From an uncultured Lutibacter sp. (GTDB lineage: Bacteria; Bacteroidota; Bacteroidia; Flavobacteriales; Flavobacteriaceae), in the NCBI RefSeq assembly GCF_947495725.1, contig NZ_CANLZZ010000006.1, positions 248,001 to 312,000 of the forward strand: a DNA stretch of 64,000 bases, given 5' to 3'. The position numbers and the translations under genes were made by a program. The notes beneath the pieces are model-generated. The model had not been told where the DNA came from, searched no databases, and saw only the letters and a program-made list of their open reading frames with translations. This document shows, piece after piece, positions 31,133 to 39,288 of the stretch (within the stretch, counting starts at the first letter, position 1; each line of letters opens with the position of its first letter).

Positions 31133-31155
31133 CAATTTAAATATATAAATTGGAA

Positions 31156-31878
31156 TTAGCTACCCGATACACTTCCTCCTGAAGAGGTGTTTTTATTTAC
31201 ATCTTTGGGGTTTCCTTCATAGTCAATATCTCCGCCACTGCTTGCTTTTGCAGTTAATATTCCTGTTACATTTACATCTATGTTTGCACCACTACTTGCT
31301 TTTACAGTGGCATCAATTGTTTTTAAGTCATCTGCGTTTATAGAGCTACCACTGCTTGCACTACACGATAGTATTTTAGATTTACCATTTACTCTTATGT
31401 TTGCCCCACTAGAGGATTCTGTTGTTACTTTTTCGGCATTAACATAAATTTTCATTGAACTTCCACTACTTGCATCTAGCTCTAAAGCATTTGATTGTAG
31501 TGTGTTTTCTGATATAACGGAAGATCCACTAGAAGCTTTTATTTTTTTAATATCGTTAGTACTTAAATAAACATTTCGAGCTTTTGCTTTGTACACATTT
31601 TTTTCAAAATATATTTTTAATTGATTATTTTGAATTTCGGTTCTTAGCAAATCAATTATGTTTTCGTCTGCTTCAACTTTTAGACTAGTTGAATTATCTT
31701 GGGTTATTAATAATCGTATACCTTGTTGAACCTTTATTTCATCAAAATTTGAACTAATTGCTCTTTCTTCGGAAACAACATTTCTATTTCCTTTAATTCC
31801 GGTCATACCATCAATAAAACAAGAAGTTGTTGAAATTAATAGAATGACTACCGCTGCTAATTTGGTTAATGTTTTCAT
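31156..31878 (-). CDS. Head-GIN-domain (DUF2807) lipoprotein
   Basis: This is a 240-residue lipoprotein: the signal ends LISTTSC with lipidation at about Cys20. It is followed by the DUF2807 (putative auto-transporter adhesin, head GIN) domain. The domain is a right-handed beta-helix-like series with the repeated ASSGSS, SSGAN and SSGGD turns. Its function is unknown. Bacteroidota often encode it beside PspC and PadR genes, as here, which suggests an envelope-stress role. It has its own candidate -7 box 22 bases upstream and a terminator downstream. Confidence 0.9.
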   Translation of the reverse strand: MKTLTKLAAVVILLISTTSCFIDGMTGIKGNRNVVSEERAISSNFDEIKVQQGIRLLITQDNSTSLKVEADENIIDLLRTEIQNNQLKIYFEKNVYKAKARNVYLSTNDIKKIKASSGSSVISENTLQSNALELDASSGSSMKIYVNAEKVTTESSSGANIRVNGKSKILSCSASSGSSINADDLKTIDATVKASSGANIDVNVTGILTAKASSGGDIDYEGNPKDVNKNTSSGGSVSGS

Positions 31879-31899
31879 TGTTTAGTTATTTAATTTGTT

Positions 31900-31907
31900 C
31901 AAATATA
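31900..31907 (-). promoter_or_regulatory. Candidate -7 box for the GIN-domain gene
   Basis: TATATTTG on the reverse strand, ending 21 bases before the start codon, matches TAnnTTTG. No TTTG lies at the -33 distance. Confidence 0.4.
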
Positions 31908-31972
31908 TTTTCATTTAATCGTATTTGTAAATTTATTTGGACAAACTGTTAATATTTGGTTATGAACTGTAA

Positions 31973-33724
31973 TTATTTAATTTTCATACCGTTTTTACCA
32001 ATTTTTATTTCTGCTGCATCATCACCATCTTTTACTTTAATTTCCACTCCATTTTTATCAATATTTAGTTTAAAATGTTCGTTTTCTTTTTTAAAGCTGT
32101 CACTAAAAATACTAGGATCACAGTCTAAACATTCTAAACCATCTTCGGTCATTTTAAAATAGTTCTTTGGCAAATCTCTATCATAAATATTCTGAATATT
32201 TTCCACATCATCCAAAAATGTTCGAGTAGAATTATCTAAATAAATTACGCTGTTAATAGGTAAATAAACTGTAATGTCAATTAACTGTTCTTTAATTATA
32301 TTTTTAAAATCACTTAGAAAATAACCGTTTAATAGTAAATCTTTGTTTGTTAAGTTAAATTGGTATTCAATTGATTCGGCATTATTATTGGCACTTAACC
32401 TACTTTTTCCAGAAGATTCTTTTCTAATTTTTATAAATGCATTCGACTTGTCTGTAGGTCTTACATCAACATTTATTCTAGAAGAATATAATTTTTTAAC
32501 ATCATTGTCATAAACAGTTTCAAAATTATAGCGTCTTCGAAGTTCTTCGTTATTCGATAAATTTTCATTATCAATCATTTTAATACGAATGGTATCATTT
32601 GCAATAATTGGTAGTTCCTCTGTTTTATTATGCACTCCTTCTGTGGCATTTTGGGCGGCAAAATTAATACCTGCAAAACCGAGCCCTAAAATTGAGATAA
32701 TCCATACACCTAACAATGATAATTTGGTTGTAGTACTAAGAGATTTTGTATTACTTGTTAAAATTTTTAAACCTAAAATAAACAGTACTACAAATGGAAT
32801 TCCTATGGCTATGAATGCAAATAGAATTAACAACCAAGCAGGTATAATGGAATCGAAAAAGAAAGGTGGATAGTGTATAAAATCATCACCAAAACCTAAT
32901 ATTTCGTAACTTCCAACAGAAAATGCTCCTATTATTAAACCAATTAAAGTTGCTGCAGCAATAAAAATTAATAGAGCTCCAATTATTTTTCCTAAAACTT
33001 TAAAAAGTGTTATTATAATAGTACCTAGGGTATCTAATATTTCTTGAAAACCTGATTTTGTTTTGCTACCTACTTTTTTTTTAAAATCAGAGTTTTTTAC
33101 TTTTTCAGAAACATCATTAACACCGTCTTTTACACGCGATGTAACTTCATTAAATTCTTCTCTAATTTTTTTTTCAATATTGCTTATGTTTACTGGTTCA
33201 CCTTTCATTTGTAATTTTTCAGCTGTAGTCTCAGCTGCTGGTAATAAAATCCAAAGTAAAATGTAAATTGGGATTCCTGTTCCAAAACCTGCAACTACTA
33301 ATACTATCCATAAAATACGAATCCAAATAGCATCAATTCCAAAGTAATGCCCTAAACCTGATGAAACACCACCTAAAAATTTATCTTCACCATCTCTAAA
33401 TAGTTTTTTAGAAGAGGATTTATGGCCATATTTTGGTTCATCTTCAAAAATTTCTTCATCAACTAAATAATCTTCTGGTTTACCCATTATTTTAGTTATT
33501 TCATCGATATCTGTTTCGTTAACAACTTGGCGTGTATCTTTAACTCTTTCTGAAAGTAATTCGCCAATGCGATGTTCTATATCATTTAATATTTCATCTC
33601 TTCCTTGCGGATCATCGCTTAAAGATCGTCTAATGGCATCTAAATATAGTTTCAGCTTTTGATAAGCAATTTCATCAATATGAAAGAAGACGCCTCCTAA
33701 ATTTATATTTATTGTTTTGTTCAT
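31973..33724 (-). CDS. PspC-domain membrane protein with C-terminal adhesin-like domain
   Basis: The 583-residue protein starts with an about 95-residue cytoplasmic region (DPQGRDEILNDIEHRIGELL and ITKIMGKPEDYL). Next comes a PspC domain at about residues 105-165 (GGVSSGLGHYFGIDAIWIRI and PIYILLWILLPAAE). Three or more membrane segments follow between about 230 and 350, then a C-terminal soluble part probably outside the inner membrane. PspC proteins take part in phage-shock-type envelope stress responses. The gene overlaps the end of the PadR gene by four bases (ATGA), so the two are translationally coupled and PadR probably controls it. Confidence 0.9.
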   Translation of the reverse strand: MNKTININLGGVFFHIDEIAYQKLKLYLDAIRRSLSDDPQGRDEILNDIEHRIGELLSERVKDTRQVVNETDIDEITKIMGKPEDYLVDEEIFEDEPKYGHKSSSKKLFRDGEDKFLGGVSSGLGHYFGIDAIWIRILWIVLVVAGFGTGIPIYILLWILLPAAETTAEKLQMKGEPVNISNIEKKIREEFNEVTSRVKDGVNDVSEKVKNSDFKKKVGSKTKSGFQEILDTLGTIIITLFKVLGKIIGALLIFIAAATLIGLIIGAFSVGSYEILGFGDDFIHYPPFFFDSIIPAWLLILFAFIAIGIPFVVLFILGLKILTSNTKSLSTTTKLSLLGVWIISILGLGFAGINFAAQNATEGVHNKTEELPIIANDTIRIKMIDNENLSNNEELRRRYNFETVYDNDVKKLYSSRINVDVRPTDKSNAFIKIRKESSGKSRLSANNNAESIEYQFNLTNKDLLLNGYFLSDFKNIIKEQLIDITVYLPINSVIYLDNSTRTFLDDVENIQNIYDRDLPKNYFKMTEDGLECLDCDPSIFSDSFKKENEHFKLNIDKNGVEIKVKDGDDAAEIKIGKNGMKIK

Positions 33725-34062
33725 TTTTCAGTTGGTTTATTGGAAGTTACTAAGTTTACTGCTTCAACAAGTTCGCTCCAGGTTGTACTTAATTCTTTTA
33801 AAAATAATTTTCCGGTTTCGGTTAAAGCATAATATTTTCTTGGCGGTCCCGATGTAGATTCTTCCCATCTATAACTTAATAATCCGGCATTTTTTAGTCG
33901 AGTTAATAAAGGATAAATGGTGCCTTCAACCACCAGTAATTTGGCATCTTTCAGCTGCGAAAGTATTTCAGAAGTATATGCATCACCATGTTGTAAAATG
34001 GATAATATGCAAAATTCTAAAACTCCTTTTCGCATTTGCGCTTTTGTGTTTTCTATCTTCAT
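33721..34062 (-). CDS. PadR-family transcriptional regulator
   Basis: This 113-residue winged-helix regulator has the PadR pattern: KGVLEFCILSILQHGDAYTSEIL, then VEGTIYPLLTRLKNAGLLSYRWEES and GPPRKYYALTETG. PadR proteins usually repress their own operon until an inducer is bound. It overlaps the PspC gene by four bases and follows the DUF4870 gene by 32 bases. A 21-bp imperfect palindrome over the operon promoter (34516-34536) is a candidate operator. Confidence 0.95.
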   Translation of the reverse strand: MKIENTKAQMRKGVLEFCILSILQHGDAYTSEILSQLKDAKLLVVEGTIYPLLTRLKNAGLLSYRWEESTSGPPRKYYALTETGKLFLKELSTTWSELVEAVNLVTSNKPTEK

Positions 34063-34094
34063 GTGTTGAGATTTATTATATTAAAAGCTAATTG

Positions 34095-34466
34095 CTATTT
34101 TATAAAATTTATGGTGAAAGGATAATGATATTCTTCCCCATTATTTGCTCTAATACTGGCGCTAATTATTAAAATGAATTTTAAAATTATTGCGGGTATT
34201 ATTCCTAATACAATTGCAATTAACCCTAGGCCTAAAGTTAAAATTGCAATAGGTACAATTAATATTGCTAATAAAAAACAATAAACAAGTATGCTTAATT
34301 GAAAGTTTACAGCTGATTTTCCATGAGCATCTATATATGTACTTTCATTTTTCTTTGCAGCCCATAAAACGAGTGGAGCTATAATGTTTCCAAACGGAAA
34401 TAGCCAACCTGCGAAGCCACTTAAATGAGTTATTGAACTGTAATTTTTATCGTTTTGAGTTATCAT
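34095..34466 (-). CDS. DUF4870 small membrane protein
   Basis: The 123-residue protein has three hydrophobic segments: HLSGFAGWLFPFGNIIAPLVLWA, FQLSILVYCFLLAILIVPIA and LGLIAIVLGIIPAIILKFIL. The HGKSAVNFQLS motif of DUF4870/Tic20-like proteins lies between them. It is the first gene behind the promoter at 34495-34526, upstream of padR. The function is unknown; the context points to the inner-membrane envelope. Confidence 0.85.
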   Translation of the reverse strand: MITQNDKNYSSITHLSGFAGWLFPFGNIIAPLVLWAAKKNESTYIDAHGKSAVNFQLSILVYCFLLAILIVPIAILTLGLGLIAIVLGIIPAIILKFILIISASIRANNGEEYHYPFTINFIK

Positions 34467-34494
34467 GATTTAAAGTATATAGTAATATCTTATG

Positions 34495-34526
34495 CAAATA
34501 TATAAATAAAAGAAGGTAGTATGCAA
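34495..34526 (-). promoter_or_regulatory. Promoter of the DUF4870-PadR-PspC operon
   Basis: On the reverse strand: TTG at 34526-34524, a 21-base spacer and TATATTTG at 34502-34495, a full match to the Bacteroidota pattern. The -7 box ends 28 bases before the first start codon. Confidence 0.6.
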
Positions 34527-34536
34527 CACATAGTAC
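34516..34536. promoter_or_regulatory. Palindrome over the PadR operon promoter, candidate PadR operator
   Basis: GTAGTATG - CAACA - CATAGTAC is a 21-bp imperfect palindrome (7 of 8 arm positions pair). It overlaps the -33 element of the operon promoter, where a repressor would block RNA polymerase. Confidence 0.45.
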
Positions 34537-34570
34537 TGTAATTTAACATAATATTAACAAAAATTTGTTT

Positions 34571-34599
34571 TTTGAACTAATTTTTTTTTAAGTAACTTG
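34571..34599 (+). promoter_or_regulatory. Weak candidate promoter for the DUF4442 gene
   Basis: TTTG (34571-34574), an 18-base spacer and TAACTTG (34593-34599) approximate the consensus. It lies 21 bases before the start. Confidence 0.3.
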
Positions 34600-34620
34600 T
34601 TTGCTTGTTAAATTGGAGAA

Positions 34621-35085
34621 ATGGAAGTTAATGTAAAAAATATGAATAGGTTTTTAATGTTTAAGTTACCATCTGCTTACATATGTGGGGTTAAATTAAA
34701 AGAACTCGATAATAAGAAAGCGGTGGTATCAGTTAAACATAGATGGATTAATCAAAATCCTTTTAGTTCCATGTATTTTGCTGTTCAATCGATGGCGGCA
34801 GAATTAACTACTGGGTCTATTGTAATAAAAAAAATAAGAGAATCTGGCGAAAAAATTTCAATGTTAGTTACTAACCATAATGGAAGCTTTACTAAAAAAG
34901 CTGTTGGACGAATAAATTTTATATGTAATGATGGAAAATTAATTGATGAAGCATTAAAAAGAACTATTGAAACTGGAGAAGGACAAACTATTATTATGAA
35001 ATCTGTTGGAATTGATGAGGAAGGGGATCAGGTTTCTCAGTATGAATTTGAATGGAGTATTAAACTAAAAAAGAAAATTAATTAA
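34621..35085 (+). CDS. DUF4442 hot-dog-fold protein
   Basis: This 154-residue cytosolic protein resembles DUF4442/PaaI-like hot-dog thioesterases (KHRWINQNPFSSMYFAVQSMAAELTTG and FTKKAVGRINFICNDG). Such folds usually hydrolyse or bind acyl-CoA, but DUF4442 members have no proven reaction. A start at the internal Met8 is also possible. It lies 10 bases before an AIM24-like gene and the two share a terminator, so they form a short operon divergent from the PadR operon. Confidence 0.75.
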   Translation: MEVNVKNMNRFLMFKLPSAYICGVKLKELDNKKAVVSVKHRWINQNPFSSMYFAVQSMAAELTTGSIVIKKIRESGEKISMLVTNHNGSFTKKAVGRINFICNDGKLIDEALKRTIETGEGQTIIMKSVGIDEEGDQVSQYEFEWSIKLKKKIN

Positions 35086-35095
35086 ACTAAAAAAT

Positions 35096-35896
35096 ATGAA
35101 TGCACATGAAATAGATTTTCACATACATGGTGAAGAAATGCAATATGTTGAAATTGAATTAGATCCGCAAGAAGGCGTTGTAGCAGAATCAGGAAGTTTT
35201 ATGATGATGACTGACGGAATTAAAATGGATACAATTTTTGGAGATGGATCAAACCAAGATGAAGGAATTTTAGGAAAACTTTTTTCGGCGGGTAAAAGAT
35301 TGTTAACAGGAGAAAGTTTATTTATGACTGTATTTTCAAATATTGGTCAAGGAAAAAAACACGTTTCTTTTGCCGCTCCATATCCAGGACAAATTATCCC
35401 AATAGATTTGAGCGAATTGGGAGGGAAGTTTGTTTGTCAAAAAGATGCATTTTTATGTGCTGCAAAAGGAGTAACTGTTGGAATTGAATTTTCTAAAAAA
35501 CTTGGAAGAGGATTATTTGGAGGAGAGGGATTTATAATGCAAAAATTAGAGGGAGATGGTTTGGCGTTTGTTCATGCAGGCGGAAATATGTCTAAGAAAG
35601 TACTTAAAGAAGGAGAAGTTTTAAAGGTAGATACAGGTTGTGTTGTTGGCTTTACAAAAGATGTTAATTATGATATTGAATTTGTTGGAGGAATAAAAAA
35701 TACAGTTTTTGGAGGAGAAGGATTATTTTTTGCGACTCTTAAAGGCCCTGGAACAGTTTATGTACAATCTTTACCATTTAGCAGGTTGGCAGGTAGAGTA
35801 TTAGCCTTAGCGCCAAGAACGGGAAATAAAACAAGAGGAGAGGGAAGTATTCTTGGAGGTATTGGAGATATATTAGATGGAGATAATAGAATTTGA
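35096..35896 (+). CDS. AIM24/TIGR00266-family protein
   Basis: This 266-residue protein has the beta-rich AIM24 pattern: MQYVEIELDPQEGVVAESGSFMMM near the start, KKLGRGLFGGEGFIMQKLEG mid-protein, VGFTKDVNYDIEFVGG, and TLKGPGTVYVQSLPFSRLAGR near the end, with a Gly-rich tail. The family is widespread, from bacteria to yeast mitochondria (Aim24), without a settled function. No signal peptide is visible. It is co-transcribed with the DUF4442 gene. Confidence 0.9.
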   Translation: MNAHEIDFHIHGEEMQYVEIELDPQEGVVAESGSFMMMTDGIKMDTIFGDGSNQDEGILGKLFSAGKRLLTGESLFMTVFSNIGQGKKHVSFAAPYPGQIIPIDLSELGGKFVCQKDAFLCAAKGVTVGIEFSKKLGRGLFGGEGFIMQKLEGDGLAFVHAGGNMSKKVLKEGEVLKVDTGCVVGFTKDVNYDIEFVGGIKNTVFGGEGLFFATLKGPGTVYVQSLPFSRLAGRVLALAPRTGNKTRGEGSILGGIGDILDGDNRI

Positions 35897-35912
35897 GATT
35901 TATATAATATTG

Positions 35913-35953
35913 AAAAAAAAAAGGATTCTGTTGAGAGCAGAATCCTTTTTTTA
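35913..35953. terminator. Bidirectional terminator between AIM24-like and membrane protein genes
   Basis: GGATTCTG and CAGAATCC pair around a 7-base loop, with long A and T runs on the two sides. It serves both converging genes. Confidence 0.85.
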
Positions 35954-35961
35954 TTTAAGTT

Positions 35962-36597
35962 TTATTCCAAAGTTTCTAATTCTGTATAATTTTTACTCAG
36001 TTTTCTAAGAAGTATTCCATAAATAATTCTGTAATACAGCCATAGTAAACCAATAATTACAAATAGTGTTACTATTTGAGTAATTAACATAATAGTTAAA
36101 AATGTGTCACCTTCAATAGAGGTGTTTTTTGGCATAAGTGCTTCTAACATGATATCAGGATTAGAAAACATAATCATATTAATTACTACCGAAATAACAA
36201 TATATAATGCCAAATTATAGTAAACATAATAATTAACAGTTTTTCGGGTATTAATTATTTTTTGCATTAACCTGCTTGTTGAATCGATTACACAAATTGA
36301 TTTGTAATTTTTATAAAATAAATAAATAAAACCTATTACAATAAGATAGTGAGCTCCTTGTGTAATGTATAAAAAGGTTTTAAGGTTAAATTTATCATAT
36401 ATTTCCATATAGCTTTCAGGGATAGCTAAATTTAACAAACTCCAAAAAAGTAGTTCGATAATACAAATAATTAAAATCCATTTTACAATTGAAGAGGATT
36501 TTTTATGTATCATTTTATATATATCGTTATACGATAATTCTGGATAATTAGCATTCTGCTTTTTCCAGTCTTTTTTTAATAAATCTAATTCATCCAT
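35962..36597 (-). CDS. Membrane protein paired with an ECF sigma factor (possible anti-sigma)
   Basis: The 211-residue protein has a short cytosolic N-terminus (MDELDLLKKDWKKQNANYPELS) and four predicted membrane segments, at about residues 38-60, 78-98, 124-145 and 165-195. It begins 3 bases after the sigma factor stop, so both are one transcript. Flavobacterial genomes often pair ECF sigma factors with such unnamed membrane proteins, and an anti-sigma role is plausible. No known anti-sigma domain is recognisable. Confidence 0.75.
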   Translation of the reverse strand: MDELDLLKKDWKKQNANYPELSYNDIYKMIHKKSSSIVKWILIICIIELLFWSLLNLAIPESYMEIYDKFNLKTFLYITQGAHYLIVIGFIYLFYKNYKSICVIDSTSRLMQKIINTRKTVNYYVYYNLALYIVISVVINMIMFSNPDIMLEALMPKNTSIEGDTFLTIMLITQIVTLFVIIGLLWLYYRIIYGILLRKLSKNYTELETLE

Positions 36598-36600
36598 ATT

Positions 36601-37095
36601 TTACGGATTTAAAATTGTTTTTAAGCGCGTCTTTATTCTATTCATTTTCACTCTTGCATTTACTTCTGAAATACCTAAAGTTTCAGATATTTCTTTGTAA
36701 TTCTTATCTTCTAGATACAAGAAAATTAAACCTTTATCAATATCTGATAACTGATGTATTGCCTTATACATTAGTTTTAATTGTTCTTCTTCAGTATTGT
36801 CATATTCGCTCGATTGTATTTTATGAAGAACCGTATCAAAATCTTGTGTTTTAACAGTTCGCGTTGATTTTCTGTATAATGTAATAGCTGTATTCAATCC
36901 AATTCTGTACATCCATGTACTTAGTTTCGAATCACCTCTAAATTTTGGGTATGCTTTCCATAATTGTATAGTTATTTCCTGAAACAAGTCATTGTGTGCA
37001 TCTTGATTGTTAGTGTAAATCCTACATACTTTATGAATTATATTCTGATGTTGTTGAAATTCAGAAATAAATTTATGTTCAAGTTCTTTATTCAC
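36601..37095 (-). CDS. ECF-type RNA polymerase sigma factor
   Basis: The 164-residue protein has sigma-70 region 2 (NDLFQEITIQLWKAYPKFRGDS and LSTWMYRIGLNTA) and region 4 (LSDIDKGLIFLYLEDKNYKEISETLGIS, then VNARVKMNRIKTRLK), the ECF layout. The start is a GTG: an in-frame stop lies two codons upstream, and the next methionine would remove most of region 2. It is transcribed with the downstream membrane protein gene. Confidence 0.93.
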   Translation of the reverse strand: MNKELEHKFISEFQQHQNIIHKVCRIYTNNQDAHNDLFQEITIQLWKAYPKFRGDSKLSTWMYRIGLNTAITLYRKSTRTVKTQDFDTVLHKIQSSEYDNTEEEQLKLMYKAIHQLSDIDKGLIFLYLEDKNYKEISETLGISEVNARVKMNRIKTRLKTILNP

Positions 37096-37207
37096 AGGTT
37101 AATTTATTTTCAAGTTATAAGTAGTAATTTAATTTGTTTTGTTACAATTAAATTTGAAATTTAAATACATTTAACTTATTTTAATTAAATTTAATTTCAG
37201 ATATAAT

Positions 37208-37251
37208 GTAAAATACCCCTAAAAAGTTTTGACTTTTTAGGGGTATTTTAC
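37208..37251 (-). terminator. Terminator after the metallopeptidase gene
   Basis: A perfect 19-bp stem (GTAAAATACCCCTAAAAAG with its complement) surrounds a TTTTGA loop, 17 bases past the stop of the reverse-strand gene. The perfect pairing would work in either direction. Confidence 0.85.
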
Positions 37252-37268
37252 ATTTGTTAGTATAAAAC

Positions 37269-38918
37269 TTATAACCCTAAAACTTTAATTCCTTGTTCAA
37301 AAATAACATCAACAGGAATATTTTGTTGGCTTAATTTATCTAAATCAGTTTGTAAATCAGCAGGGATTTTACCTTTTTCTTCTACTAATTTAAGTACCCC
37401 ATCATAATCTCCATTTCCTTGCAAGGTTAAAATTACGTTAGATAAATCTTTCATTGCAACTTCCATTTTATCAAAATTTACTTTATAAGTTCCATCTTCA
37501 TTTTTAGAAAATGCACCTTTTTCTTTAAAGAAATTAAAACGAATCATATTTGCTTTACCATGTGCACTTGAGGCGCCAAAACGAACGGAACGAAAAATAC
37601 CAGCCATAAAAGTGGTCATGTAATCTTTCATATCTCCATCAATTTCACCTTTTTTGTGCAATTGTTGCACCATGTACAATCCTAGTATATCTGCCTTTCC
37701 TTCTTCTAATGCTGAAGCCAATTCTTTTAATGAAGACCTAACTGTACCTTTACCATTGATGGTATTTTTAATACCTAAACCGTGAGCAACTTCATGAAAC
37801 ATTGTATTTGCAAAAAACGCATCAAATTTTATATGTTTACGTTGACTTTCTTCTATTAAAACATTAGAAATTGGAATTAAGATTTTATCGAATTTAGCAC
37901 GCATCGCATTTTTTAACTGCAAGCGTCTTGATCCATTTTTTAACTGAACTTCTTCGTCATTTGGCAGGTTAATAGCAATGGTTTTACTTCCAGAATTACA
38001 GTCACCTGCATAATACACAACATCATATGCATTTAATTCAGAATCAGTTCCTGGTTTTTCTTGTTTATAAGCATCGTCAACTGGTAATCCAACTTGTAAT
38101 TCTGGTAAAAACTGAGCAAATTTTTCTAGTTTTTTACTCCAAACCATATCTTTAATTAACACATAACCTTCGTGTGAGGCTTTGTTTCCAAATAATTGAT
38201 CTTCATATGTTTCAATTGGTCCTATTACAATATCTAATCTATTAGTTTTCATTTCCATCCAAGCAAAATCACTTGGTTGGTAATTATCTGTTAAAAATGC
38301 TTGAGAACGTAATTCTAAATATTTTTTTAAACTTGCATCCTCAGCTAATTTTGATGCTTCTAATAATAATTTTGAAACTTCTTTTACTTGCGCTTCAAAC
38401 TGAACTTTGTAAGGAACAACTTTTAAGCTTCCATCTTCATTTCTTCTTATAAAAGTGTATAAACTAGATTTGTTTTCATCTTTAAAAGCTTCAAACTCTT
38501 CTTTTGTCATATCAGCAGGATAATAATTGGCTCCTAATGGCTTTGCTCCAATACCTTCAACAAATGATGCATTTCCATTTAACCTATCCCAAGGGCCATA
38601 ATTAATTTCAGCAAACTTTTTAGTTGCGTCATCTTTAATTTTTGAAAGTAACTCATTTTTATTGCCATAAGCTTCATACCAAAATAACTCATTCATTTTG
38701 TTAGCTGCTTGTATTAAAATGGGTAACATTTTACGTTCATTGTCTGATAACACACTTATATCTGAAGTTAATTTAAAAGAAGTGTATTTGTTTAAATTAT
38801 TACTCATCTCATTGATGTTTTCTTCATGAGTTACTTGTTTTTTAGGTTTTCTAGCCTCTTTTTCTTCTTTGCAAGAAAATAAAACCATAATGGTAAGTAA
38901 CATTATTAAATTTTTCAT
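37269..38918 (-). CDS. DPP III-related (M49-like) zinc metallopeptidase lipoprotein
   Basis: This 549-residue lipoprotein has the signal MKNLIMLLTIMVLFSC with lipidation at Cys16. The C-terminal half holds a zinc motif HEVAHGLG (about residue 376) and a second glutamate helix ASALEEGKADILG (about 405), placing it near dipeptidyl peptidase III (M49). The canonical M49 motif is six residues, HEXXGH; here it reads HEVAH, the five-residue form, and the second ligand is only about 29 residues on, so the fit is not exact. It probably degrades peptides in the periplasm or at the outer membrane. It stands alone behind a consensus promoter. Confidence 0.75.
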   Translation of the reverse strand: MKNLIMLLTIMVLFSCKEEKEARKPKKQVTHEENINEMSNNLNKYTSFKLTSDISVLSDNERKMLPILIQAANKMNELFWYEAYGNKNELLSKIKDDATKKFAEINYGPWDRLNGNASFVEGIGAKPLGANYYPADMTKEEFEAFKDENKSSLYTFIRRNEDGSLKVVPYKVQFEAQVKEVSKLLLEASKLAEDASLKKYLELRSQAFLTDNYQPSDFAWMEMKTNRLDIVIGPIETYEDQLFGNKASHEGYVLIKDMVWSKKLEKFAQFLPELQVGLPVDDAYKQEKPGTDSELNAYDVVYYAGDCNSGSKTIAINLPNDEEVQLKNGSRRLQLKNAMRAKFDKILIPISNVLIEESQRKHIKFDAFFANTMFHEVAHGLGIKNTINGKGTVRSSLKELASALEEGKADILGLYMVQQLHKKGEIDGDMKDYMTTFMAGIFRSVRFGASSAHGKANMIRFNFFKEKGAFSKNEDGTYKVNFDKMEVAMKDLSNVILTLQGNGDYDGVLKLVEEKGKIPADLQTDLDKLSQQNIPVDVIFEQGIKVLGL

Positions 38919-38941
38919 TTTTATACTTTTTATTTGTTGCT

Positions 38942-38973
38942 CAAAAATAAGCTAAAACGTTGGGGAAATCAAA
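38942..38973 (-). promoter_or_regulatory. Promoter of the metallopeptidase gene
   Basis: On the reverse strand: TTTG, a 20-base spacer and TATTTTTG, a full match to the consensus. The -7 box ends 23 bases before the start codon. Confidence 0.65.
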
Positions 38974-39288
38974 TAAGATGGGTTATTTAAGCTACTTAAT
39001 TAAAGAAGCTAGGAATTATAGTTTGAAGAGTTGATTTTAGATTGCTTAACTGAAAAATACAATTGTGTTACTGAAAAATACATATGTTCATTAAATTTAG
39101 GCCAACTTTACTACATTTAACGGGATGTTCGTTTAAATCAATTAAAAATTATTTTTAAAATATTCATTAAGCTAAAATTACTTTTAGAAAGAATAATTTT
39201 TAGGAATAGTTTTTTTTAGAACGAACATATTTTTATTGAGTACACAAATAACAAACAATTATTAAATACAACCAAACTATATTTTATT
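38974..39288. promoter_or_regulatory. Intergenic control region of adhesin 1 with repeats
   Basis: This gap of over 300 bases contains no gene. ACTGAAAAATACA occurs at 39049-39061 and again at 39070-39082, exactly 21 bp apart. ATGTTC occurs at 39084 and 39125 (41 bp apart); the second copy, ATGTTCGTT (39125-39133), has a perfect inverted partner AACGAACAT at 39220-39228. These spacings are whole helical turns, as expected for regulator sites. No consensus promoter was found for the adhesin. Confidence 0.5.
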
